A stretch of DNA of 64,000 nucleotides. Origin: Brettanomyces bruxellensis. Its lineage: Eukaryota > Ascomycota > Pichiomycetes > Pichiales > Pichiaceae. Both the position numbers and the translations under genes were made by a program. Location of the stretch: assembly GCF_011074885.1 (NCBI RefSeq), contig NC_054690.1:2547001-2611000 (forward strand). The letters are read 5' to 3'. The first letter of the stretch is position 1; each line of letters begins with the position of its first letter. Below, piece by piece: positions 1-9,850 of the stretch. Under the pieces are notes generated by a model. That model was not told the DNA's origin, ran no database searches, and saw only the letters and a program-made list of their open reading frames with translations.

Positions 1-1
1 G

Positions 2-1867
2 AAGAGAAAGAGATTAGATTCATCAAAAGCTGCTGAAAGTCCAAAGAAGCCTAAGGCCGCAAAAAAAGACAAGAAACCTCGGAAAAAAGAAGAAACATCG
101 GAGACACAGGGAACAGATGAAACAGAGTTTCCTGCAGATTTGCCGGAAGTTGATTATGATGAGCTTTCACGAGAGAAGAAGTCGTTATTTGAAGATTCTG
201 AGGATGATGACAAGGAAGACGACGAAGACGATAATGTTAAGGTTGGGACATTAGATGACTTTGATGCTGAGCAGGAGGAACAAATAGATGATGATGTTGA
301 TGAGTATGATTCTGAAGAGGAGAACCGTGCTAAGCCTGCCTTCTCTGACGAAGAAGATGCCGGAGACGAGCTTGAAATGGAGAAGATAAATGCATCTAAC
401 ATGGAAAAGTACTCTGAATTGTTAGATAGACGGGCTGAGGAGGAAAAATTAGAGGCTGAGGAAGAGCTCATCGAGGGAGCCATTGAGCAACCAAGGCCCA
501 AAATTTTGCCCCCACCAGGTACCGAGGAAGAGGATAATCCTCAGAATCATGATATCACTTTTGTGAGAACAAGAATGTTGGAGATTGTTAAAGTTTTAGA
601 GAAGTTCAACGAGTTAGGTGAAGAGGGTAGAAGCAGATCTGAATACGTTGATAGATTGATAAAAGATATATGCGAATATTATGGATACACGCCGTTCTTG
701 GCAGAAAAATTGTTCGATCTCTTTACTCCATCCGAGGCGATGGAATTTTTCGAGGCCAACGAAGTTCACAGACCAATCACCATAAGAACCAATACTTTGA
801 GAACAAGAAGGCGTGACTTGGCTCAAGCATTAGTGAACAGGGGTGTGAATCTCCAACCCATCGGAAAATGGACTAAAGTGGGGCTTCAGATTTTCGATTC
901 CCAAGTCCCAATTGGTGCCACACCAGAATATTTAGCTGGTCACTATATATTACAAGCTGCCTCTTCGTTTCTTCCGGTGATGGCTCTTGATCCACATGAG
1001 AATGAACGAATATTAGATATGGCGGCCGCACCAGGTGGTAAAACTACATATATTGCTGCTATGATGAAAAACACGGGTTGTGTGTTTGCGAACGATTCAA
1101 ACAAAGCAAGAACAAAGGCTTTGGTTGCAAATATTCATAGGTTAGGTTGTGAGAATGTTATTGTCTGTAACTATGATGCACGTGAATTTCCTAAAGTGAT
1201 TGGAGGATTTGATCGTGTGCTTTTGGATGCCCCATGCTCTGGTACTGGTGTTATATCTAAAGATGCTAGTGTGAAGACTTCGCGTACGCCAAAAGATTTT
1301 ATGAATATTCCGCATTTGCAGAAGCAGCTCTTGCTTTCAGCCATAGATTCTGTGAATGCACATTCAAAAGAGGGAGGTGTGATTACGTACTCAACATGCT
1401 CTGTGACTGTTGACGAGGATGAATGTGTTGTAGATTATGCTCTTAGGAAGAGGCCAAACGTTAAATTGGTGGACACTGGACTTGCAATCGGTAAGGAAGG
1501 ATTTACGTCCTACAGGGGAAAAAAATTCCACAAGAGTCTTTCACTAACGAGAAGGTACTTCCCACATGTCTATAATGTTGACGGATTTTATGTTGCCAAG
1601 TTTCAAAAGATCGCTCCAAGTCCTCATGATAAATCTAAGGCTGGTGCTGCTGAGAAGGAGAAGGCTATAAGAGCAGACGAAGAGGAAGAAGGAATCATTT
1701 TCAACGACTTTGCCAAATTTGACGAGACCCAGGATAAACAGTTGATGAAAGATTCGTTGAGTAGAAGTCTTAAGAGAAAGGGTATTAATCCTAAATCCGT
1801 TAATATCGATCAGAAGCTAGAAAGGGTGGAGGAGAAAGTTGATGAAGCTGAAAAGAAGGATGATTAG
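2..1867 (+). CDS. NOP2: Nop2, 25S rRNA m5C methyltransferase (5' partial)
   Basis: Nucleolar SAM-dependent cytosine-5 rRNA methyltransferase needed for 60S subunit assembly (NOL1/NOP2/Sun family). The frame is open to the first base of the window, so the start lies upstream; the first NTG codon, at 140, is a TTG inside the gene. The 621 visible residues compare with about 618 for the whole S. cerevisiae protein, and alignment around the LPEVD motif suggests only some 25-30 residues are missing. Visible parts in order are a basic Lys-rich N-terminus, a long acidic stretch, the conserved pre-catalytic domain, SAM motif I (DMAAAPGGKTTY), motif IV (LLDAPCSGTG) and motif VI (YSTCSV) carrying the two conserved cysteines, then a charged tail. 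It converges on ARP5. Confidence 0.97.
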   Translation, partial: KRKRLDSSKAAESPKKPKAAKKDKKPRKKEETSETQGTDETEFPADLPEVDYDELSREKKSLFEDSEDDDKEDDEDDNVKVGTLDDFDAEQEEQIDDDVDEYDSEEENRAKPAFSDEEDAGDELEMEKINASNMEKYSELLDRRAEEEKLEAEEELIEGAIEQPRPKILPPPGTEEEDNPQNHDITFVRTRMLEIVKVLEKFNELGEEGRSRSEYVDRLIKDICEYYGYTPFLAEKLFDLFTPSEAMEFFEANEVHRPITIRTNTLRTRRRDLAQALVNRGVNLQPIGKWTKVGLQIFDSQVPIGATPEYLAGHYILQAASSFLPVMALDPHENERILDMAAAPGGKTTYIAAMMKNTGCVFANDSNKARTKALVANIHRLGCENVIVCNYDAREFPKVIGGFDRVLLDAPCSGTGVISKDASVKTSRTPKDFMNIPHLQKQLLLSAIDSVNAHSKEGGVITYSTCSVTVDEDECVVDYALRKRPNVKLVDTGLAIGKEGFTSYRGKKFHKSLSLTRRYFPHVYNVDGFYVAKFQKIAPSPHDKSKAGAAEKEKAIRADEEEEGIIFNDFAKFDETQDKQLMKDSLSRSLKRKGINPKSVNIDQKLERVEEKVDEAEKKDD

Positions 1868-2166
1868 ATTAATCTTTTGAAATTCGCCAAGCATATATGT
1901 ACAGTAATGTTAATCAGCACCTATAATTGGTTGTAACAGAATCATAATGTACGTAGAGAAATAGTATATTTTGTAAGGTTTACCGGTTTTGGCTGCGCGT
2001 TTCAAAACGGTGGGATACCGGACAATTTAGGCATACTATTGAAAGGCAAGACATGTACTCTGCTTTCAGACATACTCTGATTTTAATGAATGATAGAAAG
2101 AAATTTGAATTAGCCAAATATCTTACAATTATATTTATAGTCTAATTTACATGCTTTTTTTTTTTT
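1868..2166. other. Convergent NOP2/ARP5 3' intergenic region
   Basis: 299 bp of A+T-rich sequence between two converging stop codons, ending in a run of 14 T (2155-2168) that overlaps the ARP5 stop codon. It presumably holds both polyadenylation regions. I see no gene or RNA in it. Confidence 0.6.
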
Positions 2167-4428
2167 TTACAATAAATGAGCACATCCCATACGATTCTCC
2201 TTCAAATATTCAGGTCCCATTTCCTCATACTGCTTTTTTGTAATATAACTGCTCTTTGCTTCATCAGTCACAGCCCATTTAGCCATTCCCCTCCAAGTAT
2301 CCAAAAGCGGATCTTCAGCACGACGAACATTGAACTTCATTCCTACCGGGAGAAAAGATTCAAACTCAAGACGAAGCCTTGAATCAAAGTTTTTAAACAG
2401 TGTGGAACCACCAGTAAGAAAAACATCACCCACGATCGAACTAACGTCATCACCAGAAAATCCCAACTCTGAAGGTAGACGCTTAAGTGCAGTTTGTTCA
2501 CAAAGCTCACCCAACCCGCATTGATCCAAGCCTGCAATCGATGGCTGAAATATAATTTCTGGCACTCTGATACGCTCAACATTAAGATGAATCTGATGTT
2601 GCTGGTGCTGTTCATCTGGATCCCAATCTCTTGGTCCTCTGACAAATCTATGAATAATAGACTTCTTCCAGCTGTACTGTGCTTGTAATGTATCATTTAT
2701 TGTGAATTCCGGGTCATATCTCAGAAGTTCTTCCTCGAGGTCATATATTCTCTTTTCATATTCCTCTTCAACATCTGAGTCTGAACCTTTAGCAATGTCC
2801 CTATATATAGACCAGTCATCATCATTTGCGCCAAACGTATCATTTGGATCATTGTCTATTGTCACATTTGTTGCTTTTCTCTTTCTTCCACCACGTCCTT
2901 CCGACTCTTCGCTAGCTAAAGAGGCAATGTTCTTCATTCTCAGCTGTGATGCTCTGGATTTTCTATCCGTTAGTTCCTCCTTCAGACGTATTCTATCCTT
3001 TCTCCTTTTTTTTAATATACGTAATCTCTTTCTACGGGCTGCAATCCACGAACTTAAATCTGATTTCCTCCACTCCTCATCCTTTTTAGCGGCCTCTTCG
3101 GCAGTCTTTCTAGCAATTTCCTTCTCTTTCTTGGCTCTCTGTCTGGCATCGTATCCAGCTTTCATTAGACGTTGTTTTCTCTTCTCCTTAATTTGCTCTT
3201 CATCTAATTTCTCATCAGGTATATCTATCAAATCAAATGATGGTGGTTGGTCACTTGCATCATTTTCGCCCACATCCTGGTTTCTCGCACGCTTTAAGGA
3301 GCGCTCAAGGTTTGAAATATAGTTATGCAAGTCCTTGTCATCATCAAATCCAGCTTCTCTTAAAGTGCTCACCACTTCCTTTTTGTTCATGCTCTTAAGT
3401 TTGGTCTCCATTGTGGTGAAATATTCATAGTCATGCTCCTTTTCTAAAAGCTTTTGAAGCCTTCTCTCACGTGCCTGTTCTTGGAGTTTCTTCATTGTCT
3501 GCTTCTTTTTTTCTTCTTCTTGCCGAAGCTCCTCCTCCGTTTTTTCTTGCTTCGCAATCTCATTAAAAGGTGCTTCTAGTGTTATATCCTTCTTTTCCAA
3601 ATTATCCAAATCAAGGTAGTGGGATACTTCATGCTGGTAATCATTTGAAACATAGCAAAAGTCTTTAACCATATTCTCAACCTGAAAATCATTTATCCTA
3701 GAGGGGAAGTATGGATACTTTAATTGCAAGGATGAACTAAGATACTCCACAGCTTGTCTTCCAGCCCAATCAATTCTCTTTGAAACATCCAAGATAGGTT
3801 TACCCCCAACAACCGGAATCAATTTCGTTGAGTTGTAACCTGACCCTATAACTAATCCAGTGTTTCCCCCATTATAATAGAAACTGAAAAGGGAATCGAC
3901 TCCAAAAGTGCACTTTGGCACGCTGTATGTTTCGAACAAAAGCTCTGTTAATCCTGATCTCTGTTGAAAGGGAGAAACCAAAGGCTCTGTCATAATTACT
4001 GGGTTCTCAACAAAATCTTGTGAATCAACGCCCACGTGTAAAAATGAATAGTCAAGAATTGACTCAACAGAGTTCCAGTTTGTGATTATGGACCCGTCAA
4101 AAGGATTCTTCATGTTAGATTTCACACCGGAGTCAATAAGAACATCATTTCCAACCATATTTAACGCTCTTTTAAGCTTCTTATCCTTATAGTGTGATGT
4201 AATAGAGGGGAAGACGGATGATGGATCTTTCATGCCAGCCATACCAACTCGAGTTGTGTGTCTTCCGAAATCAATCACTATCGGAACACCATCTCGCCAA
4301 TCATGTTTGAATGGTTCTGTCTGCTTTGGCTCCACATAATCTTTCATCTTATAAACCTTCCTCGGAGCCAATACCTCTTGAGCAGCATCGTGTAAATCCG
4401 GCGTTTCTTTATCTGTATCTGTGGTCAT
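2167..4428 (-). CDS. ARP5: Arp5, actin-related subunit of the INO80 remodeller
   Basis: Nuclear actin-related protein that, with Ies6, couples the INO80 ATPase to nucleosome sliding. At 753 residues it matches the S. cerevisiae length (about 755). The N-terminal actin fold has the phosphate loop IDFGRHTTRVG near residue 53. The actin fold is then split by a long, highly charged Lys/Glu/Arg-rich coiled-coil insert (roughly 295-560), which is the family hallmark. The fold resumes with FLTGGSTLFKNF and ends DTWRGMAKWA. The start is an ATG at 4428. It is divergent from SRV2 across 560 bp and convergent with NOP2. Confidence 0.96.
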   Translation of the reverse strand: MTTDTDKETPDLHDAAQEVLAPRKVYKMKDYVEPKQTEPFKHDWRDGVPIVIDFGRHTTRVGMAGMKDPSSVFPSITSHYKDKKLKRALNMVGNDVLIDSGVKSNMKNPFDGSIITNWNSVESILDYSFLHVGVDSQDFVENPVIMTEPLVSPFQQRSGLTELLFETYSVPKCTFGVDSLFSFYYNGGNTGLVIGSGYNSTKLIPVVGGKPILDVSKRIDWAGRQAVEYLSSSLQLKYPYFPSRINDFQVENMVKDFCYVSNDYQHEVSHYLDLDNLEKKDITLEAPFNEIAKQEKTEEELRQEEEKKKQTMKKLQEQARERRLQKLLEKEHDYEYFTTMETKLKSMNKKEVVSTLREAGFDDDKDLHNYISNLERSLKRARNQDVGENDASDQPPSFDLIDIPDEKLDEEQIKEKRKQRLMKAGYDARQRAKKEKEIARKTAEEAAKKDEEWRKSDLSSWIAARRKRLRILKKRRKDRIRLKEELTDRKSRASQLRMKNIASLASEESEGRGGRKRKATNVTIDNDPNDTFGANDDDWSIYRDIAKGSDSDVEEEYEKRIYDLEEELLRYDPEFTINDTLQAQYSWKKSIIHRFVRGPRDWDPDEQHQQHQIHLNVERIRVPEIIFQPSIAGLDQCGLGELCEQTALKRLPSELGFSGDDVSSIVGDVFLTGGSTLFKNFDSRLRLEFESFLPVGMKFNVRRAEDPLLDTWRGMAKWAVTDEAKSSYITKKQYEEMGPEYLKENRMGCAHLL

Positions 4429-4988
4429 AAGTAGTAAACTTTAAATATTCCCAAGAACTGGAAGAAGTATCAAGGCCACAATAATGTGATGTACTTTTTC
4501 TCTGGGAGCCCTTACTTGGAATCTGCAAGAATTGTTACGGGAACAAGGCATCACACTCTGACCAATCAGATATTCGTCCATTTCATCACACTCGTTATTA
4601 CTACCTCGTGATTTTTTTTTCTCTCATTTTTTTCTTATTTTCGTGCCTATTTGAATGAAATGAAGTTTAAAGGAACTACTTCATTGCACCCCTACACACC
4701 TGACGCGGTCAAATTCTATGATCCAGCAGTAGATAACCACGTAGATGACTTTTTTTTTCGCGAATTACGGGCGGTAACAAGAATAATTCTCAATTGCAAA
4801 AGTATTCTTAAATTATTAAATTCCATTGAGCATGCATAGAACCCTCGTTTCTTCCCCCTTTAACGTAAGTTCTTTTCTGGTTTAATTCGTAGGTGTCTAC
4901 TGGTTGACAAAATCCCACGTGGATATTTTTACGAAGTATTCAAGGCCCTTTGAGAAGCTATAAAACGAAGTATAGGTCAAAATCAGCC
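4429..4988. promoter_or_regulatory. Bidirectional ARP5/SRV2 promoter region
   Basis: 560 bp between two divergent start codons. It holds a CCACGTGG E-box palindrome (4915-4922), a possible site for a Cbf1/Pho4-type bHLH factor, and a TATAAAA (4959-4965) only about 25 bp upstream of the SRV2 ATG. A 62-codon frame at 4651-4839 shows no recognisable family and is probably chance. Confidence 0.5.
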
Positions 4989-6673
4989 ATGAGTGAAGGT
5001 GAATTCTCTATCCACGGCTATAATATTGTGACGCTTCTTAAACGGTAAGTTGAGTTTGCGGTCATCCACTTTTTAGTGTGTGGTGTCTATCCATATTAGC
5101 ATCCAATTGTTTATTTCATACTAATTCAGTTCTTAACTTCAGACTTGAAGCAGCAACCTCCCGGTTAGAAGATGTCACCATTTTCCAAGAAAATGCCGTG
5201 AAGGCACAAGAAGAAACAGCAGGCACTTCGGGAAGCAAAGTCGAATCCAAAGCCAAGGCTGAAGATGATGTTATTAAAGCACCAAAGGCAAAAGAGCAAT
5301 TGGAAAAGTCAAAAGCAATTCAGGCTTACGAGGATTTCATTGAAGAATATGTCGTTCCATTCGTAGATATCTCGAAGAAGTTGGATCCTGTTATAGAAAA
5401 ACAAGCTCAGCTATTTAAGAAAGCTATTGATGAGGAGAAAACGTTTTTATGGGCAGCATCTCTTTCGAAAAAAGTCTCCAGCACAGATCCAGTATTTGCT
5501 GAAATCTTGAAACCAATTAATGATATAATCAGCCAGGTTGTCCAGGTAAAGGACTCGACAAGAGACCCAAAGATTAGCAACAATTTGTCCACAGTTGCTG
5601 AGGGTGTTCCTGTTCTTGGCTGGATATGTGTTGAAGCGCCTGTTTCATACATTCCTGATTTCAAAGACTCGGCCCAATTCTGGGGTAATCGTATTATGAA
5701 AGAGTTCAGGGGTAAGAATGAGGACCAAGTTTCTTGGGTGAAAGCATTTCTTGGAATTTTTGACGCTTTAAAAGCTTTTGTAAAAGAGTACGAAACAACT
5801 GGACCAAGTTGGAAAGTTGACGGTGGAGACATAAAGCAAAATTTGCAAAAGCTTTCGCCAGAAAAGGTGAGCCAGGATGCATCAAAGCCAAATGCTGGTG
5901 CTGCAGCACCACCTCCACCACCTCCACCACCTCCGGCATCTGTTTTCGTCGCTGGTGATTCCGATGATAAAACGCAGAAATCAAATGATACGACTAAAAC
6001 AGGTATGAACGCGGTTTTCTCGGAGTTGAATCAAGGAGAAGATATCACCAAGAATTTAAGAAAGGTGGAAAAATCTCAAATGACACACAAAAACCCAGCA
6101 TTGAGGGCATCGGGTAATATTCAGGTTCACAAGCCTGTTCCGCCTAAGAAGCCAAGAAACCTCTCTCAGAGACAAACAAGAACTTCGAAGCCACCTAGAA
6201 AGGAGTTGGTCGATAACAAATGGATGGTTCAAAACGTTGTAGAGACGGCAGGAGGTCAACCGTTAACACTTGAAGTTACAATGGACCAGAGTGTGTTTAT
6301 TAGTGATTGTGAAGCAATTGTTGTTCAGATTAAAGGTAAAGTTAATGCTGTCACTATTAATTCCTGTAAAAAGGTTGGTGTTATTTTAGATAGCGGAATT
6401 TCTGCTGTTGATATCATCAAATCAGAGCACATCGAAGTTCAAATCGAGAAGCATATTCCAACAATTTCAGCTGATCAAACAGACACTCTTACAATTTACT
6501 TATCTAAATCAAGTTTGGATACCGAAATTTATACTTCTTCAACTACATCTCTGAATATTGAGATCGAACAGGGTGATGATATGAAGGAACTTGCTGCTCC
6601 AGAGCAATTTAAGCACACGATCGATGCTAAAAATGGAAAATTGATTTCTGTTCCTGTCGAGCACTCCAGCTAG
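4989..6673 (+). CDS. SRV2: Srv2/CAP, cyclase-associated actin-recycling protein (one intron)
   Basis: Cyclase-associated protein: the N-terminus binds adenylyl cyclase for Ras-cAMP signalling, and the rest recycles cofilin-actin and exchanges actin nucleotide in the cytoplasm. The gene is joined 4989-5044 and 5143-6673, giving 528 residues. Exon 1 ends in GYNIVTLLK and an arginine codon split by the intron; exon 2 continues LEAATSRLEDVT, recreating the conserved RLE cyclase-binding motif, which supports the splice. Then follow the helical domain (about 55-220), a run of ten prolines near 274-284, a WH2-like actin-binding segment (about 305-330) and the C-terminal CARP beta-sheet domain (about 375-528). 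Beginning at the first start-like codon of exon 2 would place intron sequence at the N-terminus. Confidence 0.95.
5045..5142 (+). other. SRV2 intron (98 nt)
   Basis: Donor GTAAGT at 5045-5050, branch-like TACTAAT at 5119-5125, acceptor CAG ending at 5142. Removal joins phase-2 ends in frame and restores the conserved N-terminal RLE motif of the CAP family. Confidence 0.92.
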
Positions 6674-6828
6674 GCTTAGGGTCAGGCATAAAATGCATGT
6701 GCTTTACTTTTCTTTAATGAAATAAAATTTTGATTACTTCACTATTGCAAGCACTATTCAGCAATAGTTTACAATTATGTAGTTGGCACATAAGTTTACC
6801 TCAAGCTTCATTAACAGTGTATGTACAT

Positions 6829-7038
6829 TCATCTTCTAATTTTAGCCAAGGAATATTTCACTTTTTTTGATGTTGACAATTGCCACTGAAAAACTGGTGC
6901 CACTTCCCAAATTTTTTCCCCCTCACTCTCCATATCGCCTTTGAGCGCCGGGGCATTCGCGATTAATTTTTTTCCTTCATCATCCCGGGAACTCGAGTCC
7001 GATCGCGCACGATGATCGGTAAAACTTGCCGGTGCCAT
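6829..7038 (-). CDS. Possible small ORF, 69 residues (doubtful)
   Basis: An ATG-started frame on the minus strand, convergent to SRV2, inside the only G+C-rich patch of this intergenic region. The product would be hydrophilic, beginning MAPASFTDHRARSDSSSR and ending in a basic Lys/Arg-rich tail. I recognise no family, signal or membrane segment. It may be chance; the local base composition is the only point in its favour. Confidence 0.2.
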   Translation of the reverse strand: MAPASFTDHRARSDSSSRDDEGKKLIANAPALKGDMESEGEKIWEVAPVFQWQLSTSKKVKYSLAKIRR

Positions 7039-7578
7039 ATAATCTGATTCGGGAAGGTTCCGTTCTCGGCGAATAACAGCCGCACTTGTTTGGTTAAATG
7101 TCAGGGTGAAGTTGAGATAAAGTTAAGTGAAATCCGAATAAAAATATATTTATGATTGCGTAAAGCATCGATAATTCTTAAATATATATATCCAGAGTTT
7201 GATCTAGTTTCTTAATGTAAATCCCCACATGGTTCATTTATCGTATTAACGAGCTGAAATCGATAACAAGGATTTCTCGGACTCGAGCAAATTGGAGCAA
7301 GAAATTTGATGGCCAGCCTCGGAGTCTGCTATTAGAAATCATTTGCTGCATTGTTTTGTTTGTCCGCAAAGCCAAAGCAATTCAATTTTTCACCTATTTG
7401 TCGCAATTGACTAACGCTTTTAAACATTTTAGCTTAAATTCAGAAAGGTTGATGGCTTTATAGCTTTTAGAGCAAAGTCACCTTTACCTTAATAGATCAT
7501 AAGTATAAATTGGGCTGAGCATATGTAACAAAAAAAAAATAAGTAAAAGCAACATTGGAGGACTATAGTAATAAAATC

Positions 7579-7599
7579 AAAAAAAAAAAAAAAAAAAAA
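7579..7599 (+). repeat. Poly(dA) tract, 21 bp
   Basis: An uninterrupted run of 21 A about 430 bp upstream of KGD2. Such tracts commonly exclude nucleosomes in yeast promoters. The exact length may be uncertain in the assembly. Confidence 0.8.
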
Positions 7600-7702
7600 C
7601 TACACAGACTTGGAAGTTACTCATTTTCGGTCCCTATTGTACTTATCCTTCAAAATTCAGTCCGATCTCCGTTTATCCTGCCTTTGAATTTATATCCACC
7701 AA

Positions 7703-7707
7703 CCAAT
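7703..7707 (+). promoter_or_regulatory. CCAAT box upstream of KGD2
   Basis: CCAAT about 325 bp upstream of the KGD2 ATG. In S. cerevisiae KGD2 is a Hap2/3/4/5 (CCAAT-binding) target, so this is a reasonable candidate site. That the site is used here is inference. Confidence 0.4.
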
Positions 7708-8031
7708 TCTACGTACCTACTTCCCCACTAAATAATTGTTGTACCCTTCCCTCCCAGAATCTATTCATTTTATTTTTATCTCTGCCCAATTCTTGTTCAT
7801 TCAGATTTTATTTTATTTTTAAATTTTTTTATTATCTCTCCTATATATATATATTCATTTATTTTTGTGTTTGCCCTATCGATTTCATATCTGGTTCTAT
7901 TTTTCATCTTTTGTTAGTGTTCTGCTCGATTCATACAGTATCAAACTAAGTTTCTTGTACCTTTCTAGAGCGAGCAAGGTCTGTTCTAGTATAATACCAC
8001 ATTCATCATCTTTTTACAGGATATCACAAAA

Positions 8032-9456
8032 ATGCTTAGAACCTCTCTGAGACAGTCGATTAAGAGCATGAGAGTCACTTCAATGAAGGGGTGTCTCTCC
8101 AGAGGAGCACCTCTTGTTCTCTCTAAACGATATTTACAGACTTTTTCAAGTCCCGTTCTCGGCTCCGCCATGAGAGCTCAAGTTTCACGCAACATGTTTT
8201 CCAATAATTTGACGTTCAGATCATCTTTCCAACTGAAGTTTACTAGGGGTGAAGCTACTATTATTAAAGTGCCAGAAATGGCCGAGTCTATTACAGAGGG
8301 TACGTTAGCTTCTTTTACCAAAAAAGTTGGCGACTACATTGGCCAGGATGAGTTGTTGGCTACCATCGAAACTGACAAAATTGATGTCGAGGTGAACTCA
8401 CCAGTTGGAGGAACAGTGAGGGAATTATTGGCCAATCCCGATGATGATGTTGAAGTCGGCCAGGATTTGGCGAAGATAGAGCCTGGGCCACCACCAGCAG
8501 GTGGTGCAAAACCAGCTGAGACAGAACCTTCCAAGCCTGACGAGGAGGCACCTAAAGCGGAAGCCGCAACTGAGAAACCAGCTCCTAAACCAAAAGCTGC
8601 ATCTATACCTGCTGCTGCCGCTGTCGCTGCTTCTGCTCCAAAGCCAACTTCTGTTCCATCTCCTTCTTCATCCAATTCAGAGCCAGCACCCGCTGCAAAA
8701 AGTTCCGTTCCTCCACCTACTGCACCAAGAGTGGTCAGCCCATATGGCCAGTTTTCACGTTCAGAGGAGAGAATCAAGATGAATAGAATGAGAAGAAGAA
8801 TTGCAGAGAGATTGAAAACCGCCCAAAACACTGCTGCATCTCTCACAACTTTCAACGAGGTTGATATGACCTCTATTATGGAAATGAGAAAGCTGTACAA
8901 GGACGAATTCCTCAAGAAGACTGGAATCAAAATGGGATTTATGGGCCCATTCTCTAAAGCATGTACTTTGGCAGCAAAGGATTTCCCATCCGTTGGTGCA
9001 GCCATCGAAAACGATGACACTTTGGTTTACAGGGATTATATGGATATTTCTGTGGCTGTTGCCACGCCGAAAGGGTTGGTTACGCCAGTTGTTAGAAATG
9101 CAGAATCTCTCTCGATACTAGACATTGAAGCTGAAATCTCAAATCTGGCAAAGAAGGCTAGGGACGGCAAACTTTCTCTTGAAGATCTTGCGGGTGGAAC
9201 TTTCACAATTTCTAACGGTGGTATCTTTGGATCTTTGTACGGTACACCCATTATAAATTCTCCACAGACTGCTGTGTTAGGTTTGCACGGTATCAAGCAG
9301 AGACCTGTTACCGTGAATGGTAAGATTGAATCGAGACCAATGATGTACTTAGCCTTAACATATGATCATAGAGTTCTAGATGGAAGGGAGGCCGTCAGCT
9401 TTTTGAGAACTGTGAAAGAATTGATTGAGGATCCAAGAAAGATGCTGTTGATGTGA
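8032..9456 (+). CDS. KGD2: Dihydrolipoamide succinyltransferase, E2 of 2-oxoglutarate dehydrogenase
   Basis: Mitochondrial E2 core of the 2-oxoglutarate dehydrogenase complex: it transfers the succinyl group from E1 to CoA in the TCA cycle. The 474-residue protein opens with a Ser/Arg-rich, acid-poor targeting sequence (about 1-70). A lipoyl domain follows (about 76-150) with the lipoylated lysine K116 in ETDKIDVEV, then a long Ala/Pro/Lys linker (about 150-240), then the catalytic domain with the HRVLDG motif (His about 446, Asp about 450). There is no clear peripheral-subunit-binding domain, as in yeast and animal KGD2. The start is an ATG at 8032. It reads in tandem with USB1. Confidence 0.97.
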   Translation: MLRTSLRQSIKSMRVTSMKGCLSRGAPLVLSKRYLQTFSSPVLGSAMRAQVSRNMFSNNLTFRSSFQLKFTRGEATIIKVPEMAESITEGTLASFTKKVGDYIGQDELLATIETDKIDVEVNSPVGGTVRELLANPDDDVEVGQDLAKIEPGPPPAGGAKPAETEPSKPDEEAPKAEAATEKPAPKPKAASIPAAAAVAASAPKPTSVPSPSSSNSEPAPAAKSSVPPPTAPRVVSPYGQFSRSEERIKMNRMRRRIAERLKTAQNTAASLTTFNEVDMTSIMEMRKLYKDEFLKKTGIKMGFMGPFSKACTLAAKDFPSVGAAIENDDTLVYRDYMDISVAVATPKGLVTPVVRNAESLSILDIEAEISNLAKKARDGKLSLEDLAGGTFTISNGGIFGSLYGTPIINSPQTAVLGLHGIKQRPVTVNGKIESRPMMYLALTYDHRVLDGREAVSFLRTVKELIEDPRKMLLM

Positions 9457-9850
9457 TTTTCCTTATTTATTTTAATTAGGCCATCATAATGAAGACTGAC
9501 TGCCCAAGAAGCGTGTTTGTTTTACCTGTAGATTATTCACATATTATGCCAGCCAACGATATTGTATACACGTATTTCGTATTTCTTGATTAAGCTTCTA
9601 CTTTGTTCAACTTCGCTTTCTTCTAGGCTACAATTGCATAATATTGATGACCCCTTTTGTAAAGATGTAACTGTCGATAATCTGAAAATAAACTTTTTTT
9701 GCCCGGGGGAATATTTATTTTTCTTGATGAAGTTGACTAAATAAATCGCTGTCTCTTGATACCCCCGCCCGTAATTATAGAGATATGATGCCCAACTGCC
9801 AACACCATCTTTCATTTTTACAACTGAAATTGATCATTTCTTAGTTTACT
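9457..9850. other. KGD2-USB1 intergenic region
   Basis: 394 bp, A+T-rich. The only notable element is a C-rich box CCCCCGCCC (9762-9770) about 80 bp upstream of the USB1 start, resembling binding sites of yeast C2H2 factors such as Mig1. No gene is seen. Confidence 0.4.

Larger units (their letters stand above)
6674..8031. other. SRV2-KGD2 intergenic region with KGD2 promoter
   Basis: 1.36 kb. It contains a relatively G+C-rich patch (about 6930-7040), a 21-A tract (7579-7599), a CCAAT box (7703-7707) and CCCCAC (7223-7228), a possible Mig1-type site. A GACTAAC (7409-7415) precedes an AG but no donor pairs convincingly with it. One ATG-started 69-residue frame (6829-7038, minus) is reported separately. 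I see no RNA gene. Confidence 0.5.

Noticed and set aside
4651..4839. 62-codon frame in the ARP5/SRV2 promoter
   Set aside because: No recognisable features and it occupies promoter DNA directly upstream of SRV2.
7409..7432. GACTAAC followed by TTTTAG, a possible intron end upstream of KGD2
   Set aside because: No convincing GTATGT/GTAAGT donor upstream and no open frame joins across it.
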